This document shows, piece after piece, positions 10,643 to 19,467 of a stretch of 25,806 bases of DNA. A program made the translations under genes and the position numbers. The DNA lies in assembly GCA_021464525.1 (NCBI GenBank), contig JADRCO010000834.1, positions 1-25,806 on the forward strand, in the 5' to 3' direction. The notes below the pieces were generated by a model that was not told the DNA's origin, searched no databases, and saw only the letters and a list, made by a program, of their open reading frames with translations. Numbering within the stretch: position 1 is the stretch's first letter; each line of letters begins with the position of its first letter. Origin of the DNA: Rhizophagus sp. LPA8_4_AMF. Its lineage: Eukaryota; Glomeromycota; Glomeromycetes; Glomerales; Glomeraceae.

Positions 10643-11011
10643 ATGTTGTTCAGACTTTTAGGAGCCACTTCACTTATAGCAATTGTTGCGACAAATACAT
10701 CAAGAGTCGTTCATCCACAGGATCGTCATCATACTAAAAAGTAAGTTATATCAATGGTTTATCGTTATATACAGTACGAAACATCGTTATATACGGTAAG
10801 ACTAATAATGAATTTTCTTTATAGGGAAGAACAACAAACTTCAAATTATAATAATCACTCTCATTATCAATTTCAATATCAACTTAAACCAAAATATCCT
10901 GCATTCACAAGATATAGTCAAGCTGTAGACATTGATCCTACAAACATTACCAAAAAATCCAAATCAAAAAGATCAAAGTCCAACAAGCGAAATACGAATA
11001 GACACTTATGA
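10643..11011 (+). CDS. Small secreted protein, paralog 2 (two exons)
   Basis: Exon 1 is 10643-10740, the intron 10741-10824 (GTAAGT...CTAAT...TTTATAG, 84 bases, phase 2) and exon 2 10825-11011, giving 94 aa. The N-terminus MLFRLLGATSLIAIVA is a signal-peptide-like hydrophobic segment, then VVHPQD matches YPQD of the paralog. The long His run is reduced to RHH. The middle is rich in Asn, Tyr, Gln and His and is longer than in paralog 1 (it adds QYQLKPKYPAF). The tail KKSKSKRSKSNKRNTNRH is strongly basic, again with a KR pair. Intron position and phase are identical to paralog 1, confirming both models. Function unknown; secretion followed by nuclear targeting is an inference. An unspliced reading starting at 10754 is an artefact of the intron. 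Confidence 0.8.
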
Positions 11012-11214
11012 TCTTTTTTTTTTTTTTTTTTGTATATTTTCAAAGACATTTTACTACTACATTTTATATTTTTATTTTGTTGCATTTTCTTTTTGTAATT
11101 TATATTGTTAAATGAATTTCTTTCACTTTTTTTACATTCCTTTTTTTTTTTAGAAAAAGAAAATAGTGAAGTATCATATTGTATCATTATTTATTATAAT
11201 CACAGTGTGTTTTA

Positions 11215-11220
11215 AATAAA
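11215..11220 (+). terminator. Polyadenylation signal, copy 2 gene
   Basis: AATAAA about 205 bases after the stop codon, at the equivalent place to 4691 in copy 1. Confidence 0.5.
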
Positions 11221-11329
11221 AAACAATTTAATTTAGCTTTAAAAAAATATTTCTTTGTTGATTATGTTTAGTGGGGTCCCTAAAAAGGTGACGTTAACCT
11301 CCTTAATTCCTATAGCATTGCTAGCATTA

Positions 11330-11522
11330 ACCTACAAGTATACCAGGTCCAACTTTCTAAGGAAAAGTATAGATATGTTGATCCTTTTAATAAAATTTTA
11401 TTAGTCTTTGAAATTTATTTAACTTTTCGGGAGGGTTTTACTAGGAAAAAATTAGCATACACAATTAATTTTTATGAATTTTACCTAGCATATTGGTGAG
11501 CGTCGAATTATTGAATACGGCT
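11330..11522 (+). repeat. Counterpart of the inverted segment 4784-5012
   Basis: Contains AACCTACAAGTATACCAGGT, CCAACTTTCTAAGGAAAAGT, AACTTTTCGGGAGGG and GAGCGTCGAATTATTGAATA, each the reverse complement of a word in 4784-5012 and in reversed order. Which orientation is ancestral cannot be told from this window. Confidence 0.75.
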
Positions 11523-11816
11523 GATAGTTCTTCTGGACTAGATTTTATTACATATTTGTAATCAAATTTACTTTTGAGGCCTTCATTTTTTGCTTCAAAT
11601 ATAATGCTGTAATGATACTGATTGCTCTAATCTTTTTTTTTTTTTTTTTTTTTTTTTTTGATTTTCAAACAGGATTAATGGGTATTGTTTACGCATATAT
11701 TAATTTAATTTCTTCTAACAATAAACACTTTTTCACTTTTTTACAATTTTTCTTTTATGTAATTTTGTATTATAACTATCGTAACGTAAGTGTTTTAATT
11801 TAACAAATAACGGATA

Positions 11817-11989
11817 GGAAATATCTATTTGTAACTATGTGGGATACCTTAAGTATATAGATTCTATAGTAAAATTTAGAGATTATTAGAGTTAGGGTTA
11901 GGATTATATGATTTAATGGATTAGTTGGATTAAATCTCAAAGGGTATGGTGATAAATATCATTTACCATCATATAGTAATGAACGGATA
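11817..11989. mobile_element. Copy-2-specific insertion, type unknown
   Basis: About 165 bases with no counterpart in duplicon copy 1, flanked by the direct octamer AACGGATA (11809-11816 and 11982-11989), which could be a target-site duplication. No terminal inverted repeat was found. It contains GTTAGGGTTAGG (11891-11902), two partial telomere-type units. An insertion is the simplest reading but is weakly supported. Confidence 0.25.
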
Positions 11990-12544
11990 ATCCAAAAAAT
12001 TTTTTTTTTAACGCAGATAATTACACCGATCACGGGACTTTGGTTTTTTTTCCATATTTAAAACGGGGATGTTCTTTTTTTTTCTACCGCTAACAATGTT
12101 TGAAACTCTTTCAAGATCCGAAGGAAATTTTTCTTTTTCTTTCTATTCTTAATACAATTTACGATAAATTTTTAATTTAAATTATATTATTTATTACGTT
12201 AAATCAATTTATTTATTTTTAAAAGTAACTTTTTTGAAAAAAAAAGTTGTAAGATTAACGAGAAACTATAATAAAAGTAAGTGAATTCATTTTTACTGAA
12301 AAAAAAACAAAAAGGTAGAGAAAAAAAATTCAAGAAATTTAAGAAATTAATGAAATTGTCAATGAGATAAAACATTTCACTCAATATTTTCTCTGAAAAA
12401 AATTTTTTTTTTTCAATGAAGAACTTTTAATCAGACTTTGAGACAATTTTTATCAACTATAATTTTTTTTTTTTATAAATTTTTTTTATAAAGTACGAAT
12501 AATGAATATTAATTTTATCATTATTCTTTTTTTTAGGTTTTTTG

Positions 12545-12705
12545 CAAAAAATGAATGACATGTGTGTTTGATCTCATCAAAGTTAAACCATTCTATGATC
12601 TTTAGCATCATGCGCTAAGTCAATTCGTGGTTATATACACCACAGTTATGCGGTACAGCAGAAGAATAATCTGTTACAGATGAACCCACGATAATTGTAT
12701 ATGAA
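12545..12705 (-). pseudogene. Conserved duplicon block with relic frames, copy 2
   Basis: Counterpart of 5680-5900. The 26 bases at 12601-12626 are identical to 5734-5759, although the flanking intergenic sequence has diverged. The minus strand reads SYTIIVGSSVTDYSSAVPHN, then CGVYNHELT and a stop, and later IEWFNFDEIKHTC. Substitutions between the copies change amino acids freely, which argues against a protein still under selection. Confidence 0.3.
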
Positions 12706-13094
12706 ACTTGTTGATAGAGGAAGAGGCTAAAAATGTACTGTATGAAGTTACTATAAATATTTGTAGAAAGATTTGTGTTAGCGTCTAGCAAAAGAAAAAA
12801 ATATATATTTTTGAAAGAATTTTTATTCTAATAAATCTTATCGATTCTAATTTTTAAAGATTTAAACTTTACGAATTATTTTAATTGGACAATTTAGTGC
12901 ATCTGATTTATAAAAAAGATTATAAATAGATTCTGAACACAATATTTAACAAACATTAGAAACAGTGAAAATTTTTGAGAGTGATAAAAGGGTGTAAGTT
13001 TTATTATATTCTATATTAAAATCATCAAAATCTTGAAATTTTCATCCACATATTTTATTCTATATAATTATACTAACACAACCTTTTACTCTAG

Positions 13095-13102
13095 TATAAA
13101 AA
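13095..13102 (+). promoter_or_regulatory. TATA box upstream of the HMG pseudogene
   Basis: TATAAAAA, 77 bases before the ATG at 13172. The spacing resembles that of the minus-strand gene at 15301. The box lies just beyond the edge of the second duplicon. Confidence 0.5.
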
Positions 13103-13171
13103 GCAAAAGTTGATACCTTTGTTCCGCCATCACCACCAGAATCAAACAGATAGTATTCTCTTGGAACAAAC

Positions 13172-13412
13172 ATGACTAACCAAGAATTTATCAAGTCCTG
13201 GGGTTATACTTTTACACTCAACGTTAATGACTTATTAAATAACTTTGACGAAACGAGAGAAGCCAAAAGAAAAAAAAATGAATCAACAGAGCGTCTTCCC
13301 CCCAAGTTCTTTTATGATATACAGAGGAAACAAGCATGCTGAACTTTCTAACACATCTTCAAGTTTCCAGGGAATCGTCTGCCAATTCATATCTCGTCTC
13401 GTTATCTTTTAA
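13172..13412 (+). pseudogene. MATA-HMG-like gene, frameshifted and truncated
   Basis: From ATG 13172 the frame reads MTNQEFIKSWGYTFTLNVND and on to a stop at 13340 (56 aa). In the +1 frame, open across and beyond the run of nine A at 13270-13278, it reads NQQSVFPPSSFMIYRGNKH, then AELSNTSSSFQG and CQFISRLV, to a stop at 13410. PPSSFMIYRGNKH followed by ISRLV fits the start of a MATA-HMG box (P-P-N-x-F-x-x-[FY]-R...ISK.I), a family expanded in Rhizophagus. So the original gene probably ran through the A-tract, and a one-base slip there broke it. The second frame also ends before the HMG tryptophan helix. Sequencing error in the homopolymer could explain the frameshift but not the early end. 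Confidence 0.6.
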
Positions 13413-14505
13413 CTACGAGAATTTAGGAACAATGAAATATTCATTTAAATTTCAAACTTAAGAGGATACACTAGTAATTTATCCGATAGTATTAGTTAAA
13501 GATGCACGATGTCTATAGATGTACATTATCCATTTGGATCTGATGATAGAATTTGTCCAACGAAAAAAAAAAATGAAGATAATATTAAAGATTAAGATTA
13601 TGTAGAGTATTGTTTTGTAAGTCCGGGATCGTTTTAACGTAAATATTTTAATTTTAGTAATGATCCATGATCGTGGACTGTGGTATATCTTATTACACAA
13701 AGATATCAAATTAGATTAGGCATCCCATAAATCAAAATTAACGGTGAGGAAAATTTTTATTTGAATTGACGTTTATATTGGGGCTGACTTCAGGAAAAGA
13801 TTATAATTTGGTATAAAGTAAAAGAGTAAAGGCAGTTCGTTTATTATAAGTTTATAATAATTTTATTTGAAAATTAAAAAAAAAAAAAAACTTTTTAAAT
13901 TAGTATAATTTTTTAGATGGTGAATGCTGAATTTTGGAATTAAAAATTATTTTATTTTATTTTAATAAATTTGTTTGAAATTATACAAAATAAAAAACTT
14001 TACTTTTTAAATTAGTATGATCTTTTGGAAAAAAATAAAAATAAAAAAATTAAAAAATAATTTTTTTAAGTTTGGTACGAATTGTTTTAAAATTAAATAA
14101 CTCTAAACGTAAGATCTTTTTTTATATTATAATTGAAAGATCAGGCCAATCCTGTCTTGATGATAATTTACTTACACCTAGTATGTTACTCGCAATAAGT
14201 GACAACGATCATGACCGATATCGGTCAGTCAATCTTTGCTCAAATTGTATAATGTTTGAAATATTTTAAAAAAGATTTGATAAAATTGAGAATTTTTGTC
14301 CCACAAATAATTTATCATATATAAAATCATCATAGTTTTATTGTAGTACGTTTTATTAGGATCTTAGATTAAGATCTCGTAAAAATCTATACTATAATTT
14401 CAAACGATATTGAATTATTGAATTACAAACGTTAATGAATTACAAGCGTTGAGTTTTTTAAAAAAAGGAATTAAATAATTAATAATAAAGTTGTCAAGTT
14501 AATAA
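13413..14505. other. Intergenic, no gene recognised
   Basis: AT-rich with several A-runs. A patch at 14130-14250 has higher G+C and an open frame on each strand but no recognised family. It contains the 16-base palindrome at 14212-14227. Confidence 0.35.
14212..14227. promoter_or_regulatory. 16-base perfect palindrome
   Basis: TGACCGATATCGGTCA is its own reverse complement. It lies about 280 bases 3' of the distal terminal exon of the minus-strand gene. Dimeric protein binding is possible but not shown. Confidence 0.25.
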
Positions 14506-14639
14506 TTACCCGATTAATGTTTCTGTCATTGTCTTTAGGGAAAAGGTGGGAACTTTATCTTGAATTCCAACGTTTCCAATTTTAAAAAGAAAATCTTTTT
14601 CACATTTCTCACCTACTCTCTCTCTAATATAGTCCTTTA
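14506..14639 (-). CDS. Alternative terminal exon (b) of the 14676-15301 gene
   Basis: On the minus strand, acceptor TTTTATTTTAG is followed by TAAAGGAC. In the same phase as exon a, the frame reads (V)KDYIRERVGEKCEKDFLFK, then IGNVGIQDKVPTFS and ends ETLIG at the TAA 14506-14508. Splicing exon 1 (ending at 14875) to this acceptor gives a 186 aa protein. It matches exon a through VGEKCEKDFLFKIGN and IQDK. A one-base difference (AAAAGTTCCC in a, AAAGTTCCC in b) then shifts the frame, so the C-termini differ and exon b is longer. It may be the ancestral last exon. Use depends on skipping the stop-containing exon a. Confidence 0.55.
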
Positions 14640-14800
14640 CTAAAATAAAAATATAAAAATGAAAAAAAAACGCAATTAATTGATGCGGGAACTTTTATCT
14701 TGAATCCTAAAGTTTCCAATTTTAAAAAGAAAATCTTTTTCACATTTCTCACCTACGTTCTCTCCAATGTTATCCTTGACTTAAAAATAAAAAAAATTAA
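14506..14800. repeat. Tandem duplication, 140-base period, of a terminal exon
   Basis: CACATTTCTCACCTAC occurs at 14601 and 14741 within a longer match: about 105 bases from GGGAAC.TTT..ATCTTGAA to the A/T-rich acceptor region align between the two units. The unit carries acceptor tract, coding part and part of the 3' sequence. Confidence 0.85.
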
Positions 14801-15301
14801 TTTAACTCGTTTCATAATAAAAGAATTAATCGATCTACAATAAACTACCAAATATAATAATATGAAGAATTTACCATAAATTTCATAAATTTTAGCTTCG
14901 TTTGATAAAGTATTTATCAAAGATAAATTGATATCAATTTTAACACCGTTAGATAATGAATTTATCAAAGGTATAACCCATTTAGGACGTTTTTTACGTT
15001 GATATGACATTAAACCAATCTTTTGAATCTTTTGATTCTTATAAGGAACACGTTCAGGAAGGTAAAATAAAAATAATACAACGTATAGAGTTTGGTCATC
15101 TATCATATTTTCAATATCTTCAAAGTCCTCATCAGGATCATCAGGATCAATAGGATCATCAGGGGCATCAGGATCAGATGGTGGTTGTAATGTATTAAAC
15201 AATAAACATAAGTAGAAAGTATTAGCGAATATAATAATAAATAAGGCAAATAAACAGATATAAGCCAAAAATTCTAAAAGCGCAATATTTAAAGAAACCA
15301 T
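14676..15301 (-). CDS. Membrane-anchored acidic protein, two exons
   Basis: Exon 1 runs from 15301 down to 14875 and exon 2 (a) from 14779 down to 14676, joined across a 95-base intron (GTAAAT...TTTTTAAG, phase 1). The product is 176 aa. An unspliced frame ends at 14753, but splicing opens a clearly coding exon that matches duplicated exon b, so the spliced model is preferred. Residues 1-37 form a hydrophobic segment (MVSLNIALLEFLAYICLFAL...), either a signal anchor or a transmembrane helix. Residues 40-70 are a Pro/Asp-rich acidic stretch (PPSDPDAPDDPIDPDDPDE). A second hydrophobic patch TLYVVLFLFYL (71-81) follows, then a basic segment (QRKKRPKW) and two imperfect 16-residue repeats, LINSLSNGVKID and LINTLSNEAKIYE. 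The C-terminus has KCEKDFLFK. No family was recognised; function unknown. The start follows a TATA box at 15369-15376 by about 70 bases. Confidence 0.7.
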
Positions 15302-15368
15302 TTTGTGAGAAATTTTTCTTGAAAAAAAAAAAGAATGTTCGTGCGACGTGCGACATGCGATATTGCGA

Positions 15369-15376
15369 TATTTATA
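15369..15376 (-). promoter_or_regulatory. TATA box of the minus-strand gene
   Basis: TATAAATA on the minus strand, 68 bases before the ATG at 15301. A transcription start around 15340 would give a leader of about 40 bases. Repeated GCGAC/GCGAT words (15341-15368) lie between it and the start. Confidence 0.55.
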
Positions 15377-15520
15377 GAAAATATGTAAAAATAACGCGAA
15401 TTACAAACAACGTAAGATAAATTATAAACAACGCGCGACACGTCCTTTTTACAGATAAAGGAAAAAACGTGCTGTGATCTCCACGAATTCCACGAATGGC
15501 GTAATTAAAAACCCCTTAAC

Positions 15521-15737
15521 CAGTGTGTAAAATCTAAATTAAAAGTCATGTGCACAAGTTGATAGATTTATTACTAAATTAAGAAAATCATAATAAATCT
15601 TTATGTAAAATTGCCTTTTTTGTATATAATTTATCCATTTTTAGTAATAATATGTGCATATTTTTATGTTGTGTAACTGTGCACATAAAAAATCAAGGTG
15701 CACATGTGCACATTGTGCACATAGATTTTACACACTG
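15521..15737. mobile_element. hAT-like MITE with perfect TIRs and TSD
   Basis: 217 bases bounded by perfect 16-base inverted repeats, CAGTGTGTAAAATCTA (15521-15536) and its reverse complement (15722-15737). It is flanked by the perfect 8-base direct repeat CCCTTAAC (15513-15520 and 15738-15745). The 8-base duplication and CAGTG...CACTG ends are the hallmark of hAT transposons. There is no transposase ORF. Subterminal TGTGCACA-like words (near 15550, 15683, 15702, 15708 and 15715) resemble the repeated binding sites found near hAT ends. It lies about 145 bases upstream of the TATA box of the minus-strand gene. Intact ends suggest fairly recent insertion. Confidence 0.9.
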
Positions 15738-15745
15738 CCCTTAAC

Positions 15746-17700
15746 TGTTAAGTTTAAAAAAGTTGTTTAAAAAAAACCCCTTTATGATTAACATGTTTGA
15801 CAGATCAGATCAGGAGGTAATTAGATCATAAGTTTAATCACTAAATTTATATAATAAGCACAAACATATACCTTAATACAGTATTTGTTTTTTTGTTTAC
15901 CTTATCATACGCGTTTATTTGCAATATTGGTGGCTTATATATGTTTTTTTGCTTTATTTTTTATTTACTCCGAAAATTGGTTTACTCCAAAAAAAGTGTA
16001 CATATGTATATATAAAGAACAAGAGTTACGAAAATTTACGTAACAACATTTGTCATCCTCCCTTCTCGGTATATAAGGTATATAATGTAACCAAAAGAAA
16101 ATTACTTTATCTCGGAAATTCCTCGATCTACAAGATATAGCACTCCCTTACCACTTTCACTTAGATCATCCTAAAATGACGCCATGTCATATGAACATCT
16201 ATCACCAATTCACCATGCAATTCCTTTGTTTGTAGTCTTTTTTATAAACATTTTTAAAAATCTTCTTTTCCAATTGAGTTTATCAGCAACAACACCGTGA
16301 AAATCATAGCGAAACCTAAATTGCTCCAAACTGGATTTTACACGTGATTTACTATTTTTTTCACTGACATCTCCTTGTTAGTGTTACCATGGGGTCATAC
16401 ATACATCATAGAGAGAAAATCAAGTATTAAATAGAGAGAAAATCGGGTAATAAAAATATACAAGTTCATGCAGGAGATACGCAAAATATTTGAAAATAAC
16501 TTTTCAATTATGGTAAAATTGGTATTAGATTTACTATTTTAATATTTAAAGGATTGTTTGCGTCGTTTTAATGTTTATTTCAGCCAGAATTACAAAATCA
16601 TGTGATAAATGACAAAATGATCGTTAAATCGGAGGGATTACAATACTTTAAATAAAAATCCATTATAGACAATATTAATCAGATATCCGAAAATGTTATT
16701 TTATTACTAATGACGGATTTAATTAATTTTATTATTATATCCAAATTAATCACTATATTTCCAAAAAAGTAGTTCATTGAGATAAGGATTATTGATACAC
16801 AGTAAATCGATTAAGATTATAGTATATACCGTATCCAATCACCCGATATCAATAACGTCATTGGAAAGAAAAGTTACTATACTAAAGAAACAAAAAAGTA
16901 CAAAAAGGAAAAAAAAAAAGTGTTCATATATGTATATTAACTATAAAATAACAATTTACCTTATTAGTATGGTAAAATAAAAAAAAAAACAATCAAACGA
17001 AAAATTATATTTATTTATTTAGGGATATTTTATTGGATTGTTCATTTACCGTTCATTTTAATCATTTTAATCATTTTAATCATTTTTTAAATGGATAATT
17101 TTTATTTTTAAATATTTTAATTACCTTTTATATTCCATTTATTCCATTATACAAAGTTCGGGATTTACAAAGTTTTCGGAATTTTTTAATAATTTAACGG
17201 AACTTCCCGAATGTACCAATGATAACAAAATTTTCCAAAACATCAAAAAAATCATTTATCCAATCATTTCAAATATTTTACGTACGGACCGAACTATTAA
17301 AATACTTTTTTTAAAAAAAAAAAAATTCACTTGATAAAGTTAATTTTATTATTACTTTTATTTATTTATTATTTTTTGACTTGAAATGGTTTTATAAAGA
17401 TCGGTAATGTCATGCTATTTAGCCCAAACATTTTTTTTATTGACTCATTTTATGGACTTAAAAGTTCATTTATGACCAAATAAATCATTATTTATGTACA
17501 TCAATTTTGTAATTGGACGAGTTGAAAGAAGAAAATAAACCTGATATGAGCACATGACAAATTGACAAAACACACACGCACTTACTTGGCGTAATAGTAA
17601 AAGATATTTAAGATAATAAATGGATTAATAGATTGTATTTTTATGGATTCATAAGAGTTTTAATACGGTAAATTTTTATTCGAACAATCCGCGTTTATGA
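15746..17700. other. Intergenic, no gene recognised
   Basis: Short ORFs (for example 15919-16140 and 16792-16980) look like chance. ATAGAGAGAAAATC is repeated near 16407 and 16428, a TCATTTTAA tandem repeat (about 3.7 units) lies at 17052-17084, and a CAGCCAGAATTACAAAATCA motif near 16581 belongs to the GGCCRGAATTAT family. Confidence 0.4.
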
Positions 17701-17703
17701 GAT

Positions 17704-17710
17704 TATAAAT
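17704..17710 (+). promoter_or_regulatory. TATA-like box before the 86-aa ORF
   Basis: TATAAAT 67 bases before ATG 17771, a spacing like those at 13095 and 15376. In such AT-rich sequence it may be chance. Confidence 0.25.
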
Positions 17711-17770
17711 CGATAATCAACTAATCACACGCAATTAAATGTTTTTTTTTTTATTAATACAAAAATATTC

Positions 17771-18031
17771 ATGTACCAAAACATTCCAATTAAAAATTCC
17801 TGTTTAACAATTGTTCGGTTGGTTACAATTGTCGTAATATTACGATTAAGAAGCACGAAAACGGATATCAACTGCATACAAGGTAATACGACGATCGAAC
17901 CGCCAAAAAAAAAATCAAAATATTTGATACACAGAATACACAGAAATTTCCTAAGGAACAAATATTACGCCGTGATCCCAGCCACACTCAAAGTAAATTG
18001 GGACCAAGCCATTCCCAGGATTTCTAAATAG
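17771..18031 (+). CDS. Hypothetical basic protein, 86 aa, uncertain
   Basis: An open frame in a patch of raised G+C. Residues 8-28 are hydrophobic with scattered Arg. The rest is basic: NTTIEPPKKKSKYLIHRIHR, then NFLRNKYYAVIPATLKVNWD and QAIPRISK before the stop. The codon variety and absence of low complexity make it more gene-like than other ORFs of this size. No family was recognised. A loose similarity to HMG-type sequences (PP...R...ISK) was considered and is too weak to use. It could be an exon, a small gene or a relic. The complementary strand is open for 78 codons, but its reading is less protein-like. Confidence 0.35.
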   Translation: MYQNIPIKNSCLTIVRLVTIVVILRLRSTKTDINCIQGNTTIEPPKKKSKYLIHRIHRNFLRNKYYAVIPATLKVNWDQAIPRISK

Positions 18032-19286
18032 AATATCATTTAAGGATTGAAATAAATTTTCGGGCGAATATCATCTTGTTTTTTTTATGCATCGTGCAGT
18101 ATTAAGGTTTAAAAATTGCGTAATTCAGTTTATAAAAAAAAAAAAATTTGAAACAACGTACAGCTGACACATTTGTTATATAATTTCACGTTAAAATATA
18201 TTAACCGAAGCATAATGAAAATCTTTTTTATTATAACTTTAAAAGAAAGAGAGAAGAAAGAAAAAGGGTTCATTTGTTGTATTATCTATAATGAAAGGGA
18301 TATTTTTTTATGTTATTCCTATAATAAACTAAATTTGTCTTAAATAAAAAGAAAGTTTCTTGAATAAATTTATTGCATTTATTACATTTATTGCATATTA
18401 CACATGTTAAATTGTTCAAATTATCTCATTGTGAATTAATAATTATTTATTATTATTGAATGTTGATGTCGTTTACATATATAATATATATTTTCAAAGT
18501 TCAAAGTAAACGTGGTTAGATTCTATAATAGAGTTATTATTTTTTATTATTTTTGAACTCCTTTTAAAATTAACAAAAAATGGTAATATTATTTAGGAAG
18601 TCAAGTTCCGTTATAAGACAATTATTTCCCCGGTTTTAGGGATAAGGGATAATATTTTATAACATTAATAAAATATAAACGGGATTAATATTAAAGTTTT
18701 TAAATGTATAAAAGGGATATAACACAATAAATTACAAATAAAACAAAAGGAAAAATAGAATTAATTATATTTAAAAAGTAAGAATCTTCATTGTTTCTTT
18801 ATGTTTACCGATTATTAAAAAAATTTTTTTCTTTTTAAACCGTACAGTGAGTGTAATGTATATCTTGATATTTTTACGGAATTAATTCTTATGCCCTATA
18901 ATATAAAAAAATAAAGTTTTAGTTATTAACCTATTTTTAGTCATCTATAAATAAAAAAAAATTAAAATGAAATACTTACCATATAATAATTAATTGAACA
19001 TAATTGTCATTGTAAGTATAAATATGAATATTATTGAATATTAAAGCAGGGTTGAAAAAAAAAATGGTTGAAGTTGAATAACAAATCATTGTTTACAAAT
19101 AAACCATATAGAGCGTTGATCGGCCGATCATCATTTACGCTTTTGTCAAGTTATTTATGTTGTTTAAAAGAATAATAGAAATATACTGTGAGAAATTTCG
19201 GATTTCTATTGATTTAATCTACTGTACAAAATACATATAAAGAAATAGATTGATATATATACTGTATATATTATATATAATTTTTT
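18032..19286. other. Intergenic, one isolated TATA box
   Basis: TATAAAAG at 18707-18714 is a good core promoter match, followed about 65 bases later by a donor (AAAAAGTAAGAA, intron from 18778) and a possible acceptor (CCGTACAG, ending 18846). Splicing these yields only a 12-codon frame, so no protein is proposed; a non-coding transcript or a distant promoter for the 19468 gene is possible. The palindrome TGATCGGCCGATCA lies at 19117-19130. Confidence 0.3.
19117..19130. promoter_or_regulatory. 14-base GC-centred palindrome
   Basis: TGATCGGCCGATCA is a perfect palindrome, 157 bases upstream of the TATA box of the 241-aa gene and unusual in such AT-rich sequence. A dimeric regulator site is possible; the CGG/CCG half-sites recall Zn2Cys6 targets, but this is inference. 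Confidence 0.3.
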
Positions 19287-19294
19287 TATATAAA
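19287..19294 (+). promoter_or_regulatory. TATA box of the 241-aa gene
   Basis: TATATAAA followed by GAGGCG, 181 bases before the ATG. Transcription near 19320 (TTCAATTTCCTTCG) would give a leader of about 150 bases. Confidence 0.6.
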
Positions 19295-19467
19295 GAGGCG
19301 AAATTTTCCACTTCAATTTCCTTCGTAACATTTATTCTTTGACAAAAAAATTTTTAAAAAAAAAATTAAAATTTTTTTATAAATACTTTAAACCATTTTT
19401 TTCGTCTCTTATTGTAACATTTTCTTCTTTAAAGTAAAATCATATAATATCATTTTGAAAAAAAAAA

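Larger units (their letters stand above)
8946..13063 (+). repeat. Segmental duplication, copy 2
   Basis: Direct repeat of 2835-6312, about 0.6 kb longer. Extra material lies mostly at 11523-11670 and 11817-11981. Copy 1 in turn has extra bases near 5770-5810 and 5885-5985. The right edge is placed where the match after CTTGAAATT ends (near 6312 and 13063). The copies are in the same orientation, 2.6 kb apart. Confidence 0.85.

Noticed and set aside
10754..11011. Unspliced ORF over the second small gene
   Set aside because: It begins inside the intron; the paralog comparison and GTAAGT...TATAG borders support the spliced model.
10918..11187. Minus-strand ORF antisense to the second small gene
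   Set aside because: Lys-rich low complexity produced by T-runs opposite a well supported exon.
11612..11803. 63-aa ORF with poly-Phe
   Set aside because: Created by a long T-run; only low complexity.
14072..14269. 65-aa ORF with LDDNLLTPSMLLAISDND
   Set aside because: Somewhat protein-like, but no family or promoter, and the opposite strand is equally open; left as intergenic.
14753..15301. Unspliced 182-aa reading of the minus-strand gene
   Set aside because: It reads through a 95-base intron; the spliced exon matches the duplicated exon downstream.
18778..18846. Possible 5' intron after the TATA box at 18707
   Set aside because: Good borders, but splicing leads to a frame of only 12 codons, so no gene was called.
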